Shown: positions 1 through 8,414 of the stretch, piece by piece
Layout: the number at the start of each line of letters is the position of its first letter
Position numbering within the stretch: position 1 is the first letter of the stretch
NCBI RefSeq assembly: GCF_018070345.1
Contig: NZ_JAGPXX010000002.1
Coordinates: 372,001-436,000 of the forward strand
Direction: 5' to 3'
DNA: 64,000 bases
Source of the DNA: Streptomyces sp. F63
Lineage (GTDB): Bacteria > Actinomycetota > Actinomycetes > Streptomycetales > Streptomycetaceae
Translations under genes and position numbers: made by a program
The notes under the pieces: model-generated
Told to the model about the DNA's origin: nothing
Seen by the model: the letters and a program-made list of their open reading frames with translations, nothing else
Databases searched by the model: none

Positions 1-86
1 ACGACGGCCTTGTAGGAAGAGGATCGCATGCGGCACCTGCTGTCCGTCGCGGAGGAGTGTTGAAGCCGAGCGGCGGGCTCCAATGT

Positions 87-116
87 ATCCAGGACAATGA
101 TTGGATCGTCCTGGAT
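87..116. promoter_or_regulatory. Inverted repeat, candidate operator before the enoyl-CoA hydratase gene
   Basis: A perfect 9-base inverted repeat, ATCCAGGAC and GTCCTGGAT, has a 12-base spacer, and a smaller palindrome CAATGATTG (95-103) overlaps its centre. It lies about 55 bases before the start of the enoyl-CoA hydratase gene, where the promoter is expected; a weak -35-like TTGGAT is at 101-106. Size and symmetry fit a dimeric TetR- or MarR-type repressor, but no such regulator is visible here. Bases 1-86 hold no gene I can support. Confidence 0.45.
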
Positions 117-171
117 CGCGGCTCATAGCCTTTGCGGGTCCGAAAAACCCAGGCGAAACGGAGTACCCGTC

Positions 172-948
172 ATGAGCGTGCGCGTCGAGCGGGACGGCCA
201 GGTGGTCGTGCTCACCATTGACCGGGAGCAGAAGCTCAATGCCCTGGACTACCCGACGATCGACGCGCTGCTCGCCCAGCTCGACCGCATCGACTCCGAC
301 GACCGGGTCCGGGCGGTCGTCCTGACCGGTGCCGGGCGCAGGGCCTTCAGCGCGGGCGCGGACATCCCCTCGCTGGCGGAGAGTATCGCCGGCGGGCCGG
401 AGCGTGCGCTGCGCGAGATCGTCCGCCGGGGCCACGCGCTGACCCGGCGGATCGAGGAGTTTCCCAAGCCCGTGATCGTCGCGGTCAACGGCCTCGCCTA
501 CGGCGGTGGCTGCGAGATCACCGAGGCCGCGCCACTCGCGATCGCCGCCGAGCACGCGGCCTTCGCCAAGCCCGAGATCTCCCTCGGCTTTCCGCCGCCC
601 TTCGGCGGCTCCCAGCGGCTGCCGCGCCACGTCGGCCGCAAACGCGGCCTGGAGATGATCCTGACCGGCGAACCGATCCCGGCCGCCCGAGCCGCCGAGA
701 TCGGCCTCGTCAACACCGTCGTACCGGCCGACGAACTCCTCGACGCGAGCCGGGACCTGGCCGCACGGATCATCCGGCACACACCGACGGCCGTAGCGGC
801 CTGCCTGCGCGCGGTCACACGAGGCATCAACCTGCCCATTGACGAAGGACTCGCGGTCGAGGCGGCCTGCTTCGCCGCCACCGCCCCCACGGACGGTGTA
901 CAGACCGGCCTGCGACGGTTCCTCGACCGCGAAGCCGTAACCGGCTGA
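172..948 (+). CDS. Enoyl-CoA hydratase/isomerase (crotonase) family protein
   Basis: This 258-residue protein is a single crotonase domain of normal length. The family adds water across, or isomerises, the double bond of enoyl-CoA thioesters in fatty-acid and amino-acid breakdown in the cytosol. The CoA-binding and oxyanion segments are visible (AFSAGADI near residue 60 and YGGGCE near 111-115). Both acidic residues typical of true hydratases are present, Glu115 in GGGCE and Glu135 in KPEISLG. I chose the ATG at 172 because the protein begins MSVRVERDGQ as relatives do and GGAG precedes it; an in-frame ATG at 97 would add 25 unconserved residues and start inside the inverted repeat. It stands alone, with a hairpin after the stop. 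The substrate cannot be told from sequence. Confidence 0.9.
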   Translation: MSVRVERDGQVVVLTIDREQKLNALDYPTIDALLAQLDRIDSDDRVRAVVLTGAGRRAFSAGADIPSLAESIAGGPERALREIVRRGHALTRRIEEFPKPVIVAVNGLAYGGGCEITEAAPLAIAAEHAAFAKPEISLGFPPPFGGSQRLPRHVGRKRGLEMILTGEPIPAARAAEIGLVNTVVPADELLDASRDLAARIIRHTPTAVAACLRAVTRGINLPIDEGLAVEAACFAATAPTDGVQTGLRRFLDREAVTG

Positions 949-994
949 ACCCAACGCGCCCGACCGGGGCCACGCCGGGGCACGGCTACCCGAG

Positions 995-1019
995 CCGGGC
1001 GGGGCTCCCCGCTGCCCGG
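995..1019 (+). terminator. GC-rich hairpin after the enoyl-CoA hydratase gene
   Basis: CCGGGC GGGG and CCCC GC TGCCCGG form an imperfect stem 46 bases after the hydratase stop. There is no T-tract, which is common in high-GC actinobacteria. It may end transcription before the membrane-protein gene at 1139. Confidence 0.4.
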
Positions 1020-1138
1020 GGTCCGGTGGCCGGCGACCTGGTGGCCGCCTCCGGTGGCCGGCTCCGTCATGATCACTTAGCGTGGGACGGCGGTGTCCCG
1101 GCTTCCGGTTCGCGGGCTCTCGTTCCCCGGGTGGTGCC

Positions 1139-1849
1139 ATGTGCTGGAGTGCGACGGCCGACCTCGTGGCGGGCTCGGGCGTCTCCGCGGTGGGCACGGC
1201 CGCGCTGGCCGGGGTGCGCCGCCGCGGCGATCTCGTCCTCGCCGCGCTGCCGCTGCTCCTCGGCGCCCACCAGATCATCGAGTCCTTCCTCTGGCGCGAC
1301 GGCGGGGGCTCCGGCCCGCTCGTCCTCGCCTGGGCGGTGATCGCGCTCCCCCTGCTGCCGCTGTGGGTCCCGCTGGGTGTGCTGCTCGCCCGGCGGCGGC
1401 CGGGTACCGGCCCCGGGTACGGGCCGGCGGGCGGCCGGACCGCCACCGGTCCGGCCGTTCGGGCACGGATCGCTGCCGTCCCGGTCGCGGCGGTCCCGGT
1501 CGCGGCCGGCTGCGCCACCGCGGCCGTCCTCGCGTACTCCCTGGGCACCGGGACCGTCACGGCGGAGGTCCGCGGCCGCACCATCGGCTATGCCGTCGAC
1601 GTGCCGCTGATGCCGCTGGTTCTGGCCGGGTACCTGCTGGCCACGCTCGGTGCCCTGCTGCTGTCCGCCGATTCCCTGCTGCGGCTGCTCGGTGCCGTCC
1701 TCGCGGCCGGCGCGGTGGCCTGCGGAACGCTGTGGCGGACCGAGTTCGTCTCCACCTGGTGCGCGTTCGCGGCGGTGGCGTCCGTGCTGCTGCTGGTCTG
1801 GGTGTGGCGGCGGGCGGGCACCGGCCGCGGCGCACCGCCGCCCCCCTGA
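1139..1849 (+). CDS. DUF6629 family integral membrane protein
   Basis: The 236-residue product starts MCWSATADLVAG, the conserved opening of DUF6629 proteins, followed by an HQIIES segment also seen in that family. It is mostly hydrophobic, with about six to seven predicted membrane segments broken by a Gly/Pro/Arg-rich cytoplasmic loop near residues 82-107. The function of the family is unknown. The ATG at 1139 is preferred to an in-frame codon at 1082 because conservation begins at MCWSA; the ribosome site there is weak. It ends 31 bases from the end of the convergent alpha-galactosidase gene, so the galactoside operon stops against it. Confidence 0.75.
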   Translation: MCWSATADLVAGSGVSAVGTAALAGVRRRGDLVLAALPLLLGAHQIIESFLWRDGGGSGPLVLAWAVIALPLLPLWVPLGVLLARRRPGTGPGYGPAGGRTATGPAVRARIAAVPVAAVPVAAGCATAAVLAYSLGTGTVTAEVRGRTIGYAVDVPLMPLVLAGYLLATLGALLLSADSLLRLLGAVLAAGAVACGTLWRTEFVSTWCAFAAVASVLLLVWVWRRAGTGRGAPPPP

Positions 1850-1880
1850 GCCGCGCCGCGCCGTCCCCGGCGCACCACGG

Positions 1881-4067
1881 TCAGGGAGCGAGCCGCCGGG
1901 CCTCGATCAGCACCAGGCTCTCCGGATGCAGGGTGGGAGCCCGGACGCCCAGGACCGCGAGAGCGCGGCCCGACAGCCGGACCCCGTCCGCCGTCCACCA
2001 CGGCAGTCCGCTCACGGCCGGCCCCCGGAGCTCGTCTCCCGGCGGGAGCGGAGTGAGCGCGTAGTGCGCGTCCGCGGCCAGGCCGGGGAGACGTACCGGG
2101 CCCGCCGGCGCCTGGACGCTGGTCGCGGTCTGGACCACGGCGTAGACCGCGCGGGACCGGTCGGGCGCGACGACGCCGTGCACGAGCAGCGCCGGATCGG
2201 GATGGTCGGCGCGGACAACGGTTCCGCCGTGCAGCAGCGGGCGCAGCCGCTTGTGGGCCGCGATCCACTCGGCGAGCCGCCGGCGTTCACCGGCCGTTGC
2301 CCGGGTGAGGTCCCACTCGATCCCCAGGTGGCCGAAGAACGCGGTGCCGGCGCGGAAGTCGAGGGTGTGGGTACGGCCCGTGGTGTGGGAGGAGGGTGCT
2401 CCGACATGGGCGCCGATCAGCTCGGGGGGCAGCAGCAGACCGGTCCAGCGCTGGATCTCCTGGCGCTCCAGGGCGTCGATGCAGTCGCTCGCCCAGATCC
2501 GGTCGGCGCGTTCGAGGATCCCGAGGTCCACCCGGGCGCCGCCCGAGGAGCAGGACTCGATCTCCAGCCCGGGGTGCCGCCGGCGCAGCTCGTCCATCAG
2601 CGCGTACACGGCGGTCGTCTGGGCGTGCACCCCGCCGGTGCCGTACGGGCCGCTGCCCGCGTCGATCAGATCGCGGTTGTGGTCCCACTTCAGATAGTCG
2701 ATCGCGTACTCGGCGACCAGGGCGTCCAGCCGCTCCAGCACATACGCGGACGCCTCGGGCCGCCCGAGGTCCAGGACCTGCTGGTGGCGTGCCTCGGGAG
2801 GCATCCGCCCGGCCGCCGACAGCACCCACTCCGGGTGGGTCCGGGCCAGGTCCGAGTCGGGGTTGACCATCTCCGGTTCCACCCAGAGGCCGAACTGCAG
2901 TCCCAGGGAACGGACATGGGCCACCAGCGGGTGCAGCCCCTCCGGCCACACCTCCGGGTCCACATACCAGTCGCCCAGCCCGGCCCGGTCGTCGCGGCGC
3001 CCGCGGAACCAGCCGTCGTCCAGGACGAAGCGCTCCGCGCCGACCTCCGCCGCCGCGTCCGCCAGCGCGGTGAGCCTGCCGAGGTCCTGCTGGAAGTAGA
3101 CCGCCTCCCAGGTGTTGAGGGTGACGGGGCGGGGCCCGGCCGGATGGTGCGGACGCTCCCGGAGATGGGTGTGGAAGCGGCCCGCCACGGCGTCGAGGCC
3201 CCGGCCGTACGAGCCGAGGATCCAGGGGCTGTCGTAGGTGGCCCCGGTCTCCAGGCGCACCTCGCCCGGCAGCAGGAGCTCCCCGCCGCCGAGGAGGGAG
3301 ACCCCGGAGTTGGTCCGCTCGGCGAACGAGCGGTGATTTCCGCTCCACGCCACATGCAGGCCCCACACCTCGCCGTCGCGGAACCCGAACCCCCGCTCCC
3401 CCGCCGCGTGGACGAGCGTCGCGTCGGCGCCGGTGCGGCCGCGGCGGTTCTCCCGCAGATGGGTACCCAGGGTGAACGCGTGCCGTTGCGGCGACCGTTC
3501 GCGGAGGTGGCGGCCGGTGAGGTCGAGGAGTTCGGTGGCGTGGGCGGGCACCGGCAGGGTGAGCTGAAGGGCGTCCAGGGTGTACGGGCGGTCGCCCTCG
3601 TTGGTGAGGGAGGCCCGGTGCCGTACGAGACCGGAGGACGTCAGCTCCAGCTCCAGCCGCAGGGAGAGCCCGGCCTGTTCGTCGCCGGCCGCCACGACCA
3701 GCGACCGGGGGCCCGGGGTGCGCAGGTCCCGGACCGTGAACGCGCAGGAGAAGGCGGTGCCCTCGCGGTGGCCGGAGAGCCCCGGTGTGCCGAGCCAGCC
3801 GGCGGACTGCTCGGGCAGCACGCTCACGGGCACGGGGGCATCGGGGACGCTGGTGACCAGCTGGGCGAGGCTCGCGGTGGCGAGACCGGCCAGGCCGGTT
3901 CCGTCACCGTCCCCGTGCCCGGTTCCGTCGCGGCCGCCGGACGGCCGCTCGCCGAGGTCCGCTCCCCAGTGCAGGATCCGGGGGAGGCGGTCGCCCGTGC
4001 AGTCCAGGACGAGGCTGGTGCCGGCGGCGCGGAAGTGCAGCAGGCGGGGGGAACGGTCGGTGTTCAT
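1881..4067 (-). CDS. Alpha-galactosidase, glycoside hydrolase family 36
   Basis: This 728-residue enzyme removes terminal alpha-galactose from melibiose- and raffinose-type sugars. It has the N-terminal beta-sandwich (about 1-310) and a catalytic barrel with LNTWEAVYF near 317 and FVLDDGWF near 347. The expected nucleophile is Asp462 in LKWDHNRD and the acid/base is Asp528 in WASDCIDALER, both intact. There is no signal peptide, so it acts on imported sugar. A GAGGG ribosome site precedes the ATG at 4067. A Gly/Asp-rich stretch (about 45-60) is an unconserved insertion. It is the last gene of the galactoside operon, 265 bases after the beta-galactosidase gene; that gap contains 15-base direct repeats. 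Confidence 0.93.
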   Translation of the reverse strand: MNTDRSPRLLHFRAAGTSLVLDCTGDRLPRILHWGADLGERPSGGRDGTGHGDGDGTGLAGLATASLAQLVTSVPDAPVPVSVLPEQSAGWLGTPGLSGHREGTAFSCAFTVRDLRTPGPRSLVVAAGDEQAGLSLRLELELTSSGLVRHRASLTNEGDRPYTLDALQLTLPVPAHATELLDLTGRHLRERSPQRHAFTLGTHLRENRRGRTGADATLVHAAGERGFGFRDGEVWGLHVAWSGNHRSFAERTNSGVSLLGGGELLLPGEVRLETGATYDSPWILGSYGRGLDAVAGRFHTHLRERPHHPAGPRPVTLNTWEAVYFQQDLGRLTALADAAAEVGAERFVLDDGWFRGRRDDRAGLGDWYVDPEVWPEGLHPLVAHVRSLGLQFGLWVEPEMVNPDSDLARTHPEWVLSAAGRMPPEARHQQVLDLGRPEASAYVLERLDALVAEYAIDYLKWDHNRDLIDAGSGPYGTGGVHAQTTAVYALMDELRRRHPGLEIESCSSGGARVDLGILERADRIWASDCIDALERQEIQRWTGLLLPPELIGAHVGAPSSHTTGRTHTLDFRAGTAFFGHLGIEWDLTRATAGERRRLAEWIAAHKRLRPLLHGGTVVRADHPDPALLVHGVVAPDRSRAVYAVVQTATSVQAPAGPVRLPGLAADAHYALTPLPPGDELRGPAVSGLPWWTADGVRLSGRALAVLGVRAPTLHPESLVLIEARRLAP

Positions 4068-4080
4068 GGCGGGGCACCCT

Positions 4081-4126
4081 CGGTCAGTGGGCGGACGGTC
4101 AGTGGGCGGACGGGCAGTGGGCTGGA
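4081..4126. repeat. Three 15-base direct repeats just upstream of the alpha-galactosidase start
   Basis: The unit CGGTCAGTGGGCGGA occurs exactly at 4081-4095 and 4096-4110, with a degenerate third copy to 4126; related CGG(T/A)-rich units continue to about 4190. The array ends 14 bases before the alpha-galactosidase ATG, in the gap after the beta-galactosidase gene, so it would be in the leader of that cistron. It may be replication slippage or a binding array; nothing shows which. Confidence 0.6.
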
Positions 4127-4332
4127 CGGCCGGTTGGACGGGACGGACAGCCGGTTGGGCGGGACGGTAGCCGGGCGGGACGGGGCCGGGTGCGGCGACG
4201 CCCGGACATCCGGCGGCCCGGCGGTGAGCGGCGGCGCGGCGCCGGCCCGTCCGCCACCCGTCCGCCACCCGTCGACGGCCCGGCCGCGGCCCGGCGAGCG
4301 CCGCCGGCCGGCCCGGCGGGGCGAGGGCCGCG

Positions 4333-6384
4333 TCACCCGGCGGCGGTGCTCCCTCCTGGCCGGTGTTCCCGGATCACCATCACATCCCCCGCAGGCACCG
4401 CGGCCCTGCCGTCCACGGCCGCGCCGCTCAGGAGATCGACGCCCGACGCGGGGACGGACGCGTCCCGCGCGGTGTGGTTGATCAGGAACAGATACGTGGC
4501 CTCCGGCCCGTGCCGACGCACCGCCTCGACCCCGGCCGGGACCTCGGCGGCGGCGGCGACCCCGGCCACCCGGCAGACGCGGCCCAGCAGTCTCCGCAGG
4601 CCGTCCGCGTCCGGGCGGGTCGCCACGTACCAGGCCGTGCCCTCGCCGAAGGCGTGTCGGGTGACGGCGGGATGCCCGGCCACGGGACCGCCCGACGCGG
4701 GGTCCGCGGCGAAGGAGAGGACGGTCTCCGCTCCGCGCGGCTCGACCCGTTCGGTCCACACCGTGGCCGGCGAGCCGTCGGAGAGCCGGACGGTCTCCGC
4801 CTCGCGCAGCGGGAAGAACTCGTCCGTCCGCACCCCGAGCAGCTCCCGGTAGGCGCCGGGATATCCGCCGAGCCGGACCTGGTCGTTCTCGTCCGCCACG
4901 CCGCTGAAGAAGCCGACGGCGGCATGCCCGCCGTCCCGCACGAAGGCGGCCAGCGACGCCGCGTCCGCGTCCGTCGTCAGGCAGAGGCCGGGGGGGACCA
5001 GTACCAGCCGGCGCCCGCTCAGGTCGCTCCCGGGGTGGACGAGGTCGCAGGTGATCCCGAGCGACCACAGCGCCTCGTACCAGCCGCGGACCAGGTCGAG
5101 ATAGCGCACGTCGCGCGACGGGGTGGCGTCCATCTCCAGCGCCCACCAGGCGTTCCAGTCGAAGAGGAGCGCCACGTCCGCCGCGACGCGGCTGCCGCGC
5201 ACCTCGGCCAGCGCCGCGAGGTCCCGGCCGAGACCGGTGACCTCGCGCCACGTCTTGGTGTCCGTGCCGCCGTGCGGCAGCATCGCCGAGTGCCACTTCT
5301 CCGCGCCGGCCTTCGACTGGCGCCACTGGAAGAACAGGACGCCGTCGGCGCCGCGCGCCACGTGCGCGAGGCTGTTGCGCCGCATCTGCCCCGGCGTCTT
5401 GGCGACGTTGCGGGGCTGCCAGTTCACGGCCGAGGTGGAGTGTTCCATCAGCAGCCACGGCGCGCCCCCGCCCAGGCCGCGGGCCAGGTCGGCGTCGAGG
5501 GAGAGGCCGATGTGCGCCTCCGGGTCCGCGGCGGTGAGGTACTGGTCCACGGAGACGAAGTCGCACTCGCGGGCGAAGGAGAATCCGTCCACCTTCTTCT
5601 CCAGCGTCACCAGCAGATTCGTGGTGAGCGGGACACCGGGCGACAGCCGGCGCAGGATCGCGGCCTCCCGCCGGTGGAGTGCGAGGAGGGCGTCCGAGGA
5701 GAACCGCCAGTGGTCGAGCCGCTGGGTCGGGTTGGCGACGGCGGCGGTGGCGCGCGGGGGCAGGACCTCCGCCCAGTCGCCGTAGCGCTGGCTCCAGAAT
5801 GCCGTGCCCCAGGCCTCGTTGAGGCCGTCGAGGTCTCCGTACCGTGCGCGGAGCCAGTCCCGGAACGCCTGGGCGCTGGTGTCGCAGAAGCAGTGCGCGT
5901 TGTGGTTGCCCCACTCGTTGTGGACGTGCCACAGGGCGAGGGCGGGGTGGTCGCCGTAGCGCTCGGCGAGCCGTTCGACGAGCCGGCCCGCGGCCTCCGC
6001 GTACGCGGGGCTGCTGGGGCAGAAGGTCTGCCGGGAGCCGTGCCGGAGCCGGGTGCCGTCGGCGGTCACCGGCAGCGCCTCCGGGTACCGCAGCGAGAAC
6101 CACGGCGGGGGCGAGGCCGTGGCGGTGGCCAGGTCGACGGCGATGCCGCCCGCGTGGAGCAGGTCCATGATCTCGTCGAGGAGGCCGAACTCGTACTCCC
6201 CCGGGCGGGGTTCGAGGAACGCCCAGGAGAAGACGTTGACGGTGACGAGGTTGACGCCGGCCTCCCGCATGAGGCGGACGTCCTCGTCCCACACCTCACG
6301 CGGCCACTGCTCGGGGTTGTAGTCGCCGCCGTACGCGATGCCGCCGAGCCGGCCGGACAGCCGCCGGAGCGCGTCGCCGCTCAT
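4333..6384 (-). CDS. Beta-galactosidase, glycoside hydrolase family 42
   Basis: The 683-residue protein is a full-length GH42 enzyme that hydrolyses terminal beta-galactosides. It opens with the family signature GGDYNPEQWP near residue 19. The acid/base is Glu157 in HVHNEWGNHN and the nucleophile is Glu314 in LLMEHSTSAVNW. The barrel (1-390), trimerisation domain (about 395-600) and a small C-terminal beta domain follow in order. No signal peptide is present. Its ATG overlaps the TGA of the upstream permease gene by four bases (ATGA), so it is translationally coupled to transport. With the alpha-galactosidase it would process mixed alpha/beta-galactosides inside the cell. Confidence 0.94.
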   Translation of the reverse strand: MSGDALRRLSGRLGGIAYGGDYNPEQWPREVWDEDVRLMREAGVNLVTVNVFSWAFLEPRPGEYEFGLLDEIMDLLHAGGIAVDLATATASPPPWFSLRYPEALPVTADGTRLRHGSRQTFCPSSPAYAEAAGRLVERLAERYGDHPALALWHVHNEWGNHNAHCFCDTSAQAFRDWLRARYGDLDGLNEAWGTAFWSQRYGDWAEVLPPRATAAVANPTQRLDHWRFSSDALLALHRREAAILRRLSPGVPLTTNLLVTLEKKVDGFSFARECDFVSVDQYLTAADPEAHIGLSLDADLARGLGGGAPWLLMEHSTSAVNWQPRNVAKTPGQMRRNSLAHVARGADGVLFFQWRQSKAGAEKWHSAMLPHGGTDTKTWREVTGLGRDLAALAEVRGSRVAADVALLFDWNAWWALEMDATPSRDVRYLDLVRGWYEALWSLGITCDLVHPGSDLSGRRLVLVPPGLCLTTDADAASLAAFVRDGGHAAVGFFSGVADENDQVRLGGYPGAYRELLGVRTDEFFPLREAETVRLSDGSPATVWTERVEPRGAETVLSFAADPASGGPVAGHPAVTRHAFGEGTAWYVATRPDADGLRRLLGRVCRVAGVAAAAEVPAGVEAVRRHGPEATYLFLINHTARDASVPASGVDLLSGAAVDGRAAVPAGDVMVIREHRPGGSTAAG

Positions 6385-7295
6385 GCCTTCACCGCCCCCG
6401 CGGCCAGGCCGGCCTTCCAGTAGCGCTGGAGGACCAGGAAGGTGATGACGATCGGCACGACCGAGACGAGCGAGCCGGTGAGGCTGAGGATCTGCAGCGA
6501 CGGGTCGCGGCTGACCTGGGACTGCCAGGTGAACAGGCCGAGGGTCACGGGGTAGAGGCGGTCGTCCTGGAGCATGACCAGCGGCAGCAGGAAGTTGTTC
6601 CAGACGACGACGAACTGGAAGAGGAAGATCGTCACCATGGCGGGCGACATCAGCCGGAGCGCCAGGGTGAAGAAGGTCCGCAGTTCGCCGGAGCCGTCGA
6701 TCCGGGCGGCCTCCAGCAGTTCGTCCGGCACGGAGGCGGCGGCGAAGATCCGCGAGAGGTACACGCCGAAGGGGCTGACGATGCTGGGCAGGAAGACCGC
6801 CCAGAAGGTGTTGGTGGCGCCCACCTCGGCGAACAGCAGGAACAGCGGCAGCGCGAGGGCCGTCGCCGGGACGAGGACCCCGCCGAGCACGACGGAGAAC
6901 AGCAGCTCCCGCCCCCGGAAGCGGTACTTGGCCAGCGCGTAGCCGGCCATGGCCGACAGCAGGGTGCCGACGGCCGCGCCCGCCCCCGCGTAGAGCAGGC
7001 TGTTGAGCAGCCAGGGCAGGAACACGCCGTCCTGCTTCGCGAACAGCGCCGAGAGATTGTCGGCGAGGTGGAACTCGGAGAACCACAGGCCGAAGGAGTC
7101 CACCAGATCGCCCTGGCTCTTGGTGGCCGAGACCACCAGCCAGAACACGGGCAGCAGCATGTAGACGGCGATCAGGGCCAGGAAGCCGGTGGCGACGATC
7201 ACCGAGAGGCGGCTGTCGCGGGGGCCGCGCGGTTTCGCCGCCGCGGCGGCCGGCCGGGGCGTGTGGGCGCCGGCGGTGTCGGTGAGGATACTCAT
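6381..7295 (-). CDS. Carbohydrate ABC transporter permease (MalG/CUT1 type)
   Basis: This 304-residue inner-membrane subunit has six predicted helices and the permease EAA loop, EAARIDGSG near residue 198, which docks the ATPase. It is the second of two different permeases that form the channel of a CUT1 sugar importer. Its ATG overlaps the previous permease's stop as ATGA, and its own stop overlaps the beta-galactosidase start in the same way. The first 35 residues are an Ala/Pro-rich cytoplasmic tail. No ATPase gene is in this operon; in Streptomyces such importers are usually powered by the shared ATPase MsiK encoded elsewhere. Confidence 0.9.
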   Translation of the reverse strand: MSILTDTAGAHTPRPAAAAAKPRGPRDSRLSVIVATGFLALIAVYMLLPVFWLVVSATKSQGDLVDSFGLWFSEFHLADNLSALFAKQDGVFLPWLLNSLLYAGAGAAVGTLLSAMAGYALAKYRFRGRELLFSVVLGGVLVPATALALPLFLLFAEVGATNTFWAVFLPSIVSPFGVYLSRIFAAASVPDELLEAARIDGSGELRTFFTLALRLMSPAMVTIFLFQFVVVWNNFLLPLVMLQDDRLYPVTLGLFTWQSQVSRDPSLQILSLTGSLVSVVPIVITFLVLQRYWKAGLAAGAVKA

Positions 7296-8245
7296 GAGTC
7301 CGCCTTTCGCCCCGTGAGCTTGAGGAATCCGAACGACAGGACGAACGTGGCCAGCGCCAGCGTCACCGACATGGCGGCCGCCTCGCTGTAGTTGTCCGCC
7401 GAGGCGAGCGAGTAGGCGGCCAGGTTCGGGGTGTAGGTGCTGGTGATGCTGGTGGAGATGGAGCGCAGCACCTGCGGTTCGGTGAACAGCTGCAGCGTCC
7501 CGATGATCGAGAAAACGCCGGTCAGGATGAGCGCGGGGCGGAGGATCGGCACCTTGATCCGCCAGGCGATCTTCGCCTCGCTCGCGCCGTCCATCCGCGC
7601 GGCCTCGTAGATGTCGGAGGGCACGGCCTGCAGGGCGGCGTAGATGATCAGCATGTTGTAGCCGGTGTACGTCCAGGTGACGATGTTGCCGATGGACCAG
7701 AGCATCATCCCCGAGCCGAGGAAGTCCGGCTCCGCACCGGCGTCCTTCAGCAGATCCACGATGGGTGACAGCCGCGGGTCGTAGAGGAAGGCCCACATGA
7801 TCGCGGCGATCACGCCCGGGACGCCGTACGGGACGAAGTAGGCGATCCGGAAGAACCGCTTGAGGCGCGCCACCGTCGAGTCCAGCAGCAGCGCCAGCAC
7901 CAGGGCGAGCAGCAGCATGACCGGGATCTGCACCAGCCCGAAGACCAGCACCCGCGCCACGCCGGCGAGGAACTCGGGATCACCGAGCACTTCCGCGTAC
8001 TGGTCGAATCCGGCGAACACGGTCGTGCGGCGGCCGAAGGTGCCGCCGGTCCGCTCGGTGCGCAGCAGGCTCTGGGAGAAGGCGTAGCCGACGGGCACCA
8101 GGGTGAACAGCACGAACGGCACGAAGAACGGCAGGAGGAAGAGGGCGGGGGCCCAGTTCCGCCGCCTGCGCCGGGGAACGGGTGCGGGAGGTGGCGGTCC
8201 GGCGGGCGGCACCGCTCCCGCCTCTGCTGTCTGGACGGCGGTCAT
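7292..8245 (-). CDS. Sugar ABC transporter permease (MalF/CUT1 type)
   Basis: The 317-residue protein is the first permease of the galactoside importer. A Pro/Arg-rich cytoplasmic N-terminus (about 1-30) leads into LFLLPFFVPFVLFTLVP, the first of about six membrane helices. The EAA loop EAARMDGASE is near residue 215. It follows the binding-protein gene after 169 bases that contain a strong hairpin, and it overlaps the next permease by four bases. The partner permease, adjacent binding protein and downstream galactosidases make a galactoside or galacto-oligosaccharide the probable cargo; that substrate assignment is inferred from context. Confidence 0.9.
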   Translation of the reverse strand: MTAVQTAEAGAVPPAGPPPPAPVPRRRRRNWAPALFLLPFFVPFVLFTLVPVGYAFSQSLLRTERTGGTFGRRTTVFAGFDQYAEVLGDPEFLAGVARVLVFGLVQIPVMLLLALVLALLLDSTVARLKRFFRIAYFVPYGVPGVIAAIMWAFLYDPRLSPIVDLLKDAGAEPDFLGSGMMLWSIGNIVTWTYTGYNMLIIYAALQAVPSDIYEAARMDGASEAKIAWRIKVPILRPALILTGVFSIIGTLQLFTEPQVLRSISTSITSTYTPNLAAYSLASADNYSEAAAMSVTLALATFVLSFGFLKLTGRKADS

Positions 8246-8375
8246 GTCGGGGCTACTTCCTGGGCTTCCTGGTCGCTGGACTGGGCGGGGCCGGGCGGGA
8301 CCCGGCGGCTTCTCCGGCCGGTGTCCCCCGGGCTCTCCCGGGCTGCCCCCGAGCAGGGGGGACGGAGAGAGCGCG

Positions 8376-8406
8376 GGGCGGAGCCGGCACGCCGCCGGCT
8401 CCGCCC
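8376..8406 (-). promoter_or_regulatory. Strong intercistronic hairpin between binding-protein and permease genes
   Basis: A perfect 13-base stem (GGGCGGAGCCGGC with GCCGGCTCCGCCC) around a five-base loop begins eight bases after the binding-protein stop. Such structures after binding-protein genes usually protect the upstream message or partly stop transcription, giving more binding protein than permease. The operon continues beyond it, so it is more likely an attenuator or stabiliser than a final terminator. Confidence 0.6.
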
Positions 8407-8414
8407 GGCCGCTC

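Noticed and set aside
97..171. Extension of the enoyl-CoA hydratase to the ATG at 97
   Set aside because: The extra 25 residues are not like the family, and that ATG lies within the inverted repeat.
1650..4481. A 943-codon open frame opposite the alpha-galactosidase gene
   Set aside because: It is a codon-bias shadow in very GC-rich DNA: no family, no ribosome site, and the opposite strand encodes a complete GH36 enzyme with its catalytic residues.
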